A stretch of DNA of 12,446 bases from UBA2266 sp964406945 (GTDB taxonomy: Bacteria > Planctomycetota > Phycisphaerae > Sedimentisphaerales > Anaerobacaceae). The position numbers and the translations under genes were made by a program. Position 1 is the first letter of the stretch. Every line of letters begins with the position of its first letter. The stretch spans positions 1-12,446 of the forward strand of contig CAYOTO010000073.1 of the NCBI GenBank assembly GCA_964406945.1, in the 5' to 3' direction. This document shows, piece by piece, positions 7,450 through 12,446 of the stretch. The notes under the pieces were generated by a model. It made no database searches. It saw only the letters and a list, made by a program, of their open reading frames with translations, and had not been told where the DNA came from.

Positions 7450-7455
7450 GGGCAC

Positions 7456-7484
7456 ATCGTAAGCATTAATCGAGGAATTGACAA
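7456..7484 (-). promoter_or_regulatory. Putative promoter of the GIY-YIG gene, leaderless arrangement
   Basis: On the minus strand, -35 TTGTCA (7479-7484, 5/6) and -10 TACGAT (7456-7461, 4/6) are exactly 17 bp apart. Only six bases (GTGCCC) separate the -10 from ATG 7449, so transcription would start at or beside the A of the start codon. That fits the absence of a Shine-Dalgarno sequence and supports the shorter protein. Confidence 0.45.
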
Positions 7485-7521
7485 GCATGTTTTGGCCCAG
7501 TTTGCCATCGGTGGTTCCAGA

Positions 7522-7935
7522 TTGTCATCCTGAGCAGCGAAGCAGGCCTCGAACTGTCATCCTGAGCGCACCCTGCCCGCATTGTCATCCTGAGCGCAGC
7601 GAAGGATCTGAGTTGCGAAGTATGAACGCGGTTGCGATTGCGGACATGACGTCTCATGCGAGGGCCAGATCCTTCACTTCGCTGCGCTTCGTTCAGGATG
7701 ACAGGCGTATGCGAAGGAACTCTCGAATTGTCATCCTGAGCGCACCCTGCCCGCATTGTCATCCTGAGCGCAGCGAAGGATCTGAGTTGCGAAGTATGAA
7801 CGCGGTTGCGATTGCGAACATGACGTCTCATGCGAGGGCCGGATCCTTCACTTCGCTGCGCTTCGTTCAGGATGACAGGGGTATCGACGCTCATCCGGGA
7901 TGACAGGGGCAGTGGCGTTTCGTTCAGGATGACAA
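7522..7935. repeat. Dispersed palindromic repeat, cluster 5: two complete units in a 174-bp tandem duplication
   Basis: A shortened left arm (7522) is followed by two long copies 174 bp apart (compare CCTGAGCGCACCC at 7561 and 7735). Each copy has a left half-arm with GCGCACCCTGCCCGC, then a complete unit: 7583-7704 and 7757-7878. The two differ at only a few positions. Two right half-arms close the block, one damaged (GCTCATCCGGGATGACAG), the last ending at 7935. Both complete units have matched ATCCT/AGGAT stems and GACGTC. The period is a multiple of 3, which keeps spurious reading frames open on both strands. The block fills most of the gap between the nuclease and GNAT genes. Confidence 0.92.
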
Positions 7936-7989
7936 GCGGTGTTGCGCCGGCAGGTGTATTGAGTGTAGATGGAATATGGAGGAACAGTT

Positions 7990-8850
7990 ATGAGTGATTG
8001 TATTGCGGATCGGTTTCGGATTGTCGAAGGTGGGATCGGGGATTTGCGTCGGCTGGAGCGTTTTCATTATCGCGGGCCGCAGAGGTCGCCCACGGCGGCG
8101 ATTTTCGCCCTCAAGCCCGCCGAATATCTGCCGGAGATCGGGCCCGACGAGGCGGTCGGCGTGATCGCCTACGCACACCCGGTCCCGGCGGTTGCGATGC
8201 GAAACCAGGCACTCGGCGGCTATCTGTCGGGCCTGGGGCGGGCGGCCCAGATGGCGGTCATTAACCGTGACATCCGCTGCATCAGCCGCGTCATCATCGA
8301 CCCCCGGCTGCGTTCGCTGGGTCTGGCGTCGCGGCTGGTTCGCGAGACGATGGGGCTGCTCAAGGTGCCGATTATCGAGGCCCGGGCCGCGATGGGCCTG
8401 GTGCACCCGTTCTTCGAGCGTGCCGGCATGAGACCGTATCCGCAGCCGACGCCCGTGCGGTCCGTTCGACTGGCCGAGGCGCTTGCGACCGTCGGCATCA
8501 ACTCGAGCGTCACGCTCGACGCGGAACGCACCCAGCGAATGCTCGATGCACTCGATCCCGGCCGGGCGGGCTTCATCGAGTCCGAAATCCGACTGTTCCT
8601 CAAGCCCCACGGCAAGCGTCGCAACATGCCCGCCGGCATCGAGCGCACGCGATTCGTGCTCTCGCGGCTGGGCGAACCCGGCGTCTACTACCTCTGGCTA
8701 AACCCCGAACACACCGCCCGACGCAACACCCAACCGCCGCAAAAACCGACCATTCCCGCCGCATACCTCGACCGCGACGAAGCCGTCGCCGCGATTGTTG
8801 CCTCCTGCCGCGGCCAGCGATGCGAAGGGACCCCCACACTGTCATGCTGA
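7990..8850 (+). CDS. GNAT-fold protein, Mom/COG2401-like, with repeat-derived C-terminus
   Basis: A 286-residue protein. GGAGGA (7978-7983) lies 6 nt before ATG 7990, so the in-frame ATG at 7969 is rejected. Residues 1-150 form a GNAT domain. The strand SRVIIDPRLRSLGLA (99-113) contains the acyl-CoA-loop motif R-x-x-G-x-A (R108-A113), and HPFFERAGM (139-147) is the typical following element. The combination of ISRVIIDPR and MGxVHPFFExAGM recalls the GNAT domain of COG2401 proteins and the phage Mu Mom-like DNA-modification family, not small-molecule acetyltransferases; this is from memory of the pattern. Residues about 160-265 form a second, unrecognised domain. The last residues (from about 278, CEGTPTLSC) are encoded by repeat cluster 6 and the TGA at 8848-8850 lies in a left arm, so the native C-terminus seems to have been replaced. 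The gene is GC-rich, unlike the methyltransferase-like gene. Confidence 0.8.
   Translation: MSDCIADRFRIVEGGIGDLRRLERFHYRGPQRSPTAAIFALKPAEYLPEIGPDEAVGVIAYAHPVPAVAMRNQALGGYLSGLGRAAQMAVINRDIRCISRVIIDPRLRSLGLASRLVRETMGLLKVPIIEARAAMGLVHPFFERAGMRPYPQPTPVRSVRLAEALATVGINSSVTLDAERTQRMLDALDPGRAGFIESEIRLFLKPHGKRRNMPAGIERTRFVLSRLGEPGVYYLWLNPEHTARRNTQPPQKPTIPAAYLDRDEAVAAIVASCRGQRCEGTPTLSC
8772..8810 (+). repeat. 39-bp direct repeat, copy 1 (inside the GNAT gene 3' end)
   Basis: Matches 9081-9119 at 37 of 39 positions, an offset of 309 bp. It encodes RDEAVAAIVASC in the GNAT reading frame. The two differences are synonymous in that frame (Glu GAA/GAG, Ser TCC/TCA). Repeat cluster 6 lies between the copies. 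Confidence 0.9.
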
Positions 8851-9027
8851 GCGCAGCGAAGGCCGCCCCGTATTGTCATGCTGAGCGCAGCGAAGCATCT
8901 GGGTTGCGAAGTATGAACTCGGCTTCGATTGCGAACACGACGTCCCATACGAAGCCCAGATCCTTCACTGCGCTTCGCTCCGTTCAGGATGACAGGGTTA
9001 TCGGCGCTCCGTTCAGGATGACAGGCG
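8839..9027. repeat. Dispersed palindromic repeat, cluster 6
   Basis: A single left arm (8839-8867, ending GAAGGCCGCCCC, stem partly lost) is followed by a complete unit at 8874-8995 and one right half-arm ending at 9027. The complete unit is the G-type (ATGCT/AGCAT, matched), while its right arm keeps the usual ATCC/GGAT. A left extension TGCGAAGGGACC (8821-8832) resembles the sequence before other left arms, so the element may begin near 8820. It overlaps the last codons of the GNAT gene and supplies its stop. Confidence 0.92.
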
Positions 9028-9080
9028 TAGGGAGAAATGCGGTATTAGCAATGGCAGGGGTGCGTTGGGCATGCCGAAAG

Positions 9081-9144
9081 CCGCGACGAGGCCGTCGCCG
9101 CGATTGTTGCCTCATGCCGAACACGCCCGGTGCGGATTGCGTAA
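9081..9144 (+). pseudogene. Displaced 3' remnant of the GNAT gene (39-bp copy 2 plus stop)
   Basis: 9081-9119 duplicates the GNAT codons at 8772-8810. Read in the same frame it continues TRPVRIA and stops at TAA 9142-9144. This looks like the original gene end, now cut off from the gene by repeat cluster 6. Upstream of 9081 the similarity stops, so only the tail remains. A remnant of a tandem paralogue would explain the sequence as well. Confidence 0.6.
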
Positions 9145-9436
9145 GGCCGGGTACAAGACCGATAAAAGCGGCTGATCGTCATAAAACCCGCCTGCGGGGA
9201 CCCCATACGCCCGTTTTCGCCGTCGAGGGCATAATAATTCTGGCATCGGGTGCGGATTTCTGGTAGCTTGGCGCCTTTTCAGGCAGGCCCGGACCGCGCC
9301 GACGACGACGGGCGGTCCTGGTTCAAGAAAACAAGCTCAAAACCCGAAATCGGTATAGGCCTTTCGACGTGTAAACGGAGGCGACGCCGGTGCGGGCAAA
9401 CGACGGCCGCCGGGCCGTCTGTTTCGAAGGTAATGC
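9145..9436 (+). other. Intergenic leader region of the phosphoesterase gene
   Basis: No gene is seen in these 292 bases. They hold a small GC hairpin (CCCGC-CT-GCGGG near 9187-9198), a -10-like CATAAT at 9230-9235 without a matching -35, a 7-bp stem GGACCGC/GCGGTCC (9291-9297, 9312-9318, 14-nt loop), and the strong hairpin at 9398-9424. If transcription starts near the CATAAT, the mRNA leader is about 200 nt and structured. Confidence 0.4.
9398..9424 (+). promoter_or_regulatory. GC-rich hairpin just before the phosphoesterase ribosome site
   Basis: GACGGCC (9402-9408) pairs with GGCCGTC (9413-9419) around the loop GCCG. AAAC (9398-9401) can extend the stem with GTTT (9421-9424) past one bulged base. 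The shape is terminator-like but the T tract is only three bases. The ribosome site AAGG (9427-9430) follows at once, so the hairpin could be an attenuator, a translational control element or the terminator of upstream transcription. Confidence 0.5.
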
Positions 9437-10213
9437 ATGTTTGCAGTCGTAAGCGACATACACTCGAATCTCGAAGCGCTCTCGACGGTGCTGGCGGATA
9501 TTGAAAAACGCGGCATCGAGACGATCTACTGTCTGGGCGATGTGATCGGCTACGGGCCCAACCCGAAAGAATGCCTCGATTTGATAATCGAAAAGACGCA
9601 GTGGTGTGTTCTGGGCAATCACGATTACGCGGCCTTTTACGAGCCTACCAATTTTAACTACGGCGCCGAGCAGGCGGCCTTCTGGACGCGCGAAGTGCTC
9701 GAAAGCGAAAAAGACGAGAAGCTCGTCGATAAACGCTGGAATTTTCTCGGCAAGCTGCCCATGCGCCACACGCTCGAAGCCAGACTTGGCGAGAACGAAG
9801 TCATCAGCGATTTCGTACACGCCTCGCCGCGAAAGCCCATCAACGAGTACATCTTCCCCGACGATGTCTACACGAACCCGGTAAAGGTCCGCCTGCTGTT
9901 CGAGCGGGTCCGGCACATCTGCTTCGTCGGTCATACGCACATGCCGGGCGTGTTTTTGGACGAGCCCGACTTCTATCTGCCGAACGAACTTGGCGGCACC
10001 TACCCTATAGTCGACGAAGAGAAGGCGATTATCAACATAGGCTCGGTGGGCCAGCCCCGGGACAAGGACAATCGGGCAAGCTACGTGTACGTCGAGGAAG
10101 ATACGGTCAATTTCGTGAGGCTCGAGTACGATTTCGAGGCGACCGCCGAGAAGATCCGGGCGGTAACCCGACTTGACAATTTTAATGCTGACCGCCTGCG
10201 GGACGGGCGTTAG
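9437..10213 (+). CDS. Metallophosphoesterase (calcineurin-like, YfcE/COG0639-type)
   Basis: A 258-residue cytoplasmic protein with all the metal-binding motifs of the calcineurin-like superfamily in order: DIH (D7, H9), GD (G34, D35), GNHD (60-63), a later histidine H128 in HAS, and GHTH (165-168). The GDVIGYGPNP element is typical of the short bacterial phosphodiesterase group annotated as YfcE-like or diadenosine-tetraphosphatase-like. It should be a dinuclear-metal phosphoesterase; the substrate (cyclic nucleotide, dinucleotide or other) cannot be told. The start has GAAGG 6 nt upstream. yidC follows after 56 bp on the same strand, with a hairpin between, so the two may be cotranscribed. 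The length is normal and nothing appears missing. Confidence 0.9.
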   Translation: MFAVVSDIHSNLEALSTVLADIEKRGIETIYCLGDVIGYGPNPKECLDLIIEKTQWCVLGNHDYAAFYEPTNFNYGAEQAAFWTREVLESEKDEKLVDKRWNFLGKLPMRHTLEARLGENEVISDFVHASPRKPINEYIFPDDVYTNPVKVRLLFERVRHICFVGHTHMPGVFLDEPDFYLPNELGGTYPIVDEEKAIINIGSVGQPRDKDNRASYVYVEEDTVNFVRLEYDFEATAEKIRAVTRLDNFNADRLRDGR

Positions 10214-10219
10214 CGACCG

Positions 10220-10249
10220 CCGGCGGCCGAGGGCGAGAAGCCCCGCCGG
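10220..10249 (+). promoter_or_regulatory. Stable intergenic hairpin between phosphoesterase gene and yidC
   Basis: CCGGCGG (10220-10226) pairs with CCGCCGG (10243-10249); inside, GGGC (10231-10234) can pair with GCCC (10240-10243). No T tract follows, so it is not a standard terminator. It starts 7 nt after the upstream stop and could protect or separate the two parts of a joint mRNA. Confidence 0.45.
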
Positions 10250-10269
10250 TTCACATTGCGGGAATTGAT

Positions 10270-12249
10270 ATGAGAAAAGCTTTTGTATTTGCGATTTTGC
10301 TGTTTTGCATGTTCTGCGGCCTGCTCGTTTTGCAGTCGGGCGTGCTGTCCGATTCGACCGGCAACAAACCCCTGACGCTGCTTCAGCGAACGACCGGGAG
10401 CGACGCCGGCGCCGCCGGGGCCGATCCGAACAGCGCCGACGCCAACGACGAACCTGCCGCGATGACCGCGGACGATTCACCACAGCAGGTCTTCACCGCA
10501 TCAGGCGGGCCGCTCGAGAAGGTCTCACTCGGCTCGGTCGATCCCGACGGCAGCTATATGTACCGGCTGCTGCTCACTTCCACAGGAGCCGCGATAGAAA
10601 CGGCAACCTTCAGCGATTTCGACGACCGCGACCACAAGGACCCGCAGCCGCTGGATATCATGTCGCCCGTTTTAGAGCGAAACCGAAAGATAATGGCCAT
10701 GGCGAATCGCGAGCTGGTGCTGGTCGATCTCGACCGCCAGTTTCGATTCCAGGACCTGAGCTGGAAGAGCCTCGGCAAGCAGACCACCGCCGACGGCGTC
10801 CAGAGCGCCTCTTTCGAGGCGGTTATCAACAACTCCGACGGCCAGGGCGTGTTCAGAATCACCAAGACTTACGTCGTCTCGCCCGCTACGTACATGTTCG
10901 ATTTCGACGTCAAGGTCGATAACCTCATGGACCAGCCCCAGAAGATTCGCTTCGACATGGCCGGCCCGCTCGGGCTTGAACGCGAAGCGGTCCGCAGGGA
11001 CGGCCGCAACGTCGTCGCGGCATTCGAAACCCCCGAGGGTGCGGTCAAGAGCATCCGCCGCGACATAAAAAAGCTTCGCAAGGGCGACGAGGACGATGTG
11101 CAACTGATATTCAAAGAGCCTGGCACCTTCCTGTGGGCCGCCGCTACGAACAAATATTTCGCGGCGATAGTCGTACCGACTCCCGACGAAGGCAAGGGCT
11201 ATGCCGACTGGCTCGCCCGCAGAACCGGAGAGTATTACGAGCCGGGTCCCGGCGGCGGCGATGAGACCCTGGGTCTCGAGTTCAAAATCGCCGATACCGT
11301 CCTCAAGAAAGTCGGCGATGCCGGCTCAGAGAGGGTCTACGACTTCCGCGTCTACCTCGGGCCCAAGGACAAGAGCCTGTTCGACGAGAACGATCTTTAC
11401 CGGCGGCTGGGTTTCTTTCAGACCATCGATTTTCTCGCCTGCTGCTGCCCCGGCTGGCTCATAAAGCCGCTGGCATTCGGCATTCTCGCGGCGATGAAGT
11501 GGATGTACGGCTTTATCGGCAACTACGGCATCGTGATAATCATCCTGGTGTTCTGCGTGCGTCTGGCGATGCACCCGATCACGAAGAAGAGCCAGGTCTC
11601 GATGAGCAAGTTCTCCAAGATGGCGCCCAGGGCCGAGGAGATTAAAAAGAAATACGCCAACAACAAGGCCGAGATGCAGAAACAACTCATGGCGCTTTAC
11701 CGCGAGTCCGGCTCGTCTCCGATCATGGGCTTTCTGCCGATGCTGATTCAGATGCCGATCTGGATCGCCCTCTACAGCGCGATCTACGCCAGTATCGAGC
11801 TTCGAGGTGCGGCGTTTCTGCCGTTCTGGATCACGGACCTGTCAGTACCGGATGCACTGATCCGCTGGGACCCGGTGACGCTACCGCTGCTGGGCTGGCA
11901 GATCGAGTCGCTGAACCTGCTGCCGATACTCATGGGCCTTGCGTTCTACCTCCAGCAGAAGCTAATGCCGAATCAGGCCGCGGCCTCGAGCAATCCGCAA
12001 ATGGCTCAGCAGCAGAAGATGATGATGGTCATGATGCCGCTGCTGTTCCCGCTGATGCTCTACAAGGCCCCATCCGGGCTGAACCTGTACATCATGGCAA
12101 GTACCTTCGCCGGCGTGATCGAGCAGCATGTGATCCGCAAGCACATACGCGAGAAAGAACAGGCCGAGGAAAAAGGACTCGTCGCGGCCACATCAAAAAC
12201 CGGCGGCAAGGTCAAAAAGAAAAAACCCAAACCGTTTATAAAGAAATAA
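10270..12249 (+). CDS. yidC: Membrane protein insertase YidC
   Basis: A 659-residue protein of the Oxa1/YidC/Alb3 family that inserts proteins into the inner membrane, alone or with SecYEG. Residues about 4-22 are the N-terminal anchor, followed by an Ala/Asp-rich linker (about 45-75). A large periplasmic domain (about 80-375) follows, as in Gram-negative YidC. The insertase core follows from about 398. TM2 carries the conserved arginine R431 (IILVFCVRLAMHP) of the hydrophilic groove. A charged cytoplasmic loop (about 438-480) precedes further TM segments at about 487-512 and 548-567, and a final pair at about 584-622 with the PSGLNLYI signature. The tail is very basic (KKKKPKP), as in YidC proteins that contact ribosomes. 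The protein is longer than E. coli YidC, mostly from the linker and tail. A cysteine triplet (391-393) just before TM2 is unusual. A weak GGGA precedes the start. Confidence 0.97.
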   Translation: MRKAFVFAILLFCMFCGLLVLQSGVLSDSTGNKPLTLLQRTTGSDAGAAGADPNSADANDEPAAMTADDSPQQVFTASGGPLEKVSLGSVDPDGSYMYRLLLTSTGAAIETATFSDFDDRDHKDPQPLDIMSPVLERNRKIMAMANRELVLVDLDRQFRFQDLSWKSLGKQTTADGVQSASFEAVINNSDGQGVFRITKTYVVSPATYMFDFDVKVDNLMDQPQKIRFDMAGPLGLEREAVRRDGRNVVAAFETPEGAVKSIRRDIKKLRKGDEDDVQLIFKEPGTFLWAAATNKYFAAIVVPTPDEGKGYADWLARRTGEYYEPGPGGGDETLGLEFKIADTVLKKVGDAGSERVYDFRVYLGPKDKSLFDENDLYRRLGFFQTIDFLACCCPGWLIKPLAFGILAAMKWMYGFIGNYGIVIIILVFCVRLAMHPITKKSQVSMSKFSKMAPRAEEIKKKYANNKAEMQKQLMALYRESGSSPIMGFLPMLIQMPIWIALYSAIYASIELRGAAFLPFWITDLSVPDALIRWDPVTLPLLGWQIESLNLLPILMGLAFYLQQKLMPNQAAASSNPQMAQQQKMMMVMMPLLFPLMLYKAPSGLNLYIMASTFAGVIEQHVIRKHIREKEQAEEKGLVAATSKTGGKVKKKKPKPFIKK

Positions 12250-12260
12250 CTGCGGCAGCA

Positions 12261-12446
12261 TTGTTATGCACAGCAAAGCATCGCTCGCATTGTCATGCCG
12301 AGCGCAGCGAAGCATCGCCCGAATTTGTCATGCTGAGCGAAGCGAAGCATCTGGCCTTCGACCGAGACGTCAGCTCCGCTTGCGAACACGACGTCTCATA
12401 CGAGGCCCGGATCCTTCACTCCGCTTCGCTCGTTCAGGATGACAGG
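12261..12446. repeat. Dispersed palindromic repeat, cluster 7
   Basis: A worn left arm (12261-12281, TTGTTATGCA then AAGCAT) and a single G-type arm (12290 onward, ATGC/GCAT) are followed by a complete unit at 12326-12445, which reaches the window end. The complete unit has a matched ATGCT/AGCAT stem and two GACGTC hexamers, one at the usual place and one in a changed left part of the loop. It begins about 12 bp after the yidC stop and may act in ending yidC transcription. More half-arms may continue beyond the window. Confidence 0.9.

Noticed and set aside
8772..9119. The 39-bp direct repeats as a transposon target-site duplication
   Set aside because: They are too long for usual target duplications, they do not border the repeat cluster exactly (about 10 bp and 50 bp of other sequence intervene), and no transposase lies between. 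Kept as a local duplication instead.
9187..9225. Rho-independent terminator after the GNAT remnant
   Set aside because: The stem is only 5 bp with a 2-nt loop, and the TTTT lies well downstream, separated from the stem.
9323..10483. 386-codon reading frame antisense to the phosphoesterase gene
   Set aside because: It overlaps a gene with every family motif intact and runs across the gap into yidC; a GC-driven shadow.

Overview
The window reads as accessory chromosome of a GC-rich Gram-negative-type bacterium. Lipoprotein secretion, a long periplasmic-loop YidC and the general style of the repeats and phage-like genes suggest the Planctomycetota/PVC group, perhaps a Phycisphaerae-like lineage. 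That placement is inference; no rRNA or other phylogenetic marker is present, and no tRNA, CRISPR array or recognisable transposase was seen.

Layout. 155-1957 (+) is a large protein resembling a phage tail/baseplate hub. 1993-2553 is a tandem repeat block. 2614-2895 (+) is a small one-TM coiled-coil protein of the kind found in phage lysis regions. 3026-3919 (+) is an AT-richer SAM methyltransferase-like gene whose stop codon abuts that of 3920-5014 (-), a radical-SAM protein of the spore photoproduct lyase-like family. 5088-5669 (+) is a lipoprotein. 6137-6583 and 6580-6897 (+) are two overlapping small membrane-protein genes behind a clear extended -10 promoter. 7150-7449 (-) is a GIY-YIG nuclease. 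7990-8850 (+) is a GNAT protein of the Mom/COG2401-like type. 9437-10213 (+) is a calcineurin-like phosphoesterase and 10270-12249 (+) is the YidC insertase; these two look like ordinary host genes.

The most distinctive content is a dispersed repeat present in seven clusters (start of window, 1993-2553, 5751-5990, 6936-7114, 7522-7935, 8839-9027, 12261-12446). Nine complete copies are 120-122 bp long. Each has a left arm (GTCATSCTGAG...), a central loop with an invariant GACGTC, and an inverted right arm (...GTTCAGGATGACA). All nine point the same way whatever the strand of the neighbouring genes. Within the left arm a 5-bp stem switches between C-G and G-C in a mostly compensated way, so each arm probably matters as a small hairpin. 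The GIY-YIG gene lies between two clusters and is a candidate mobiliser or partner, by analogy with RAYT/REPIN systems. One cluster has disturbed the 3' end of the GNAT gene: its stop codon lies inside the repeat, and a 39-bp duplicate of the gene's tail, with its own in-frame stop, lies beyond the cluster.

Four of the + strand genes (hub-like, coiled coil, lipoprotein, GNAT) have unusually strong Shine-Dalgarno sequences and could be scattered survivors of one phage-like cluster, interrupted by cargo genes and repeats.
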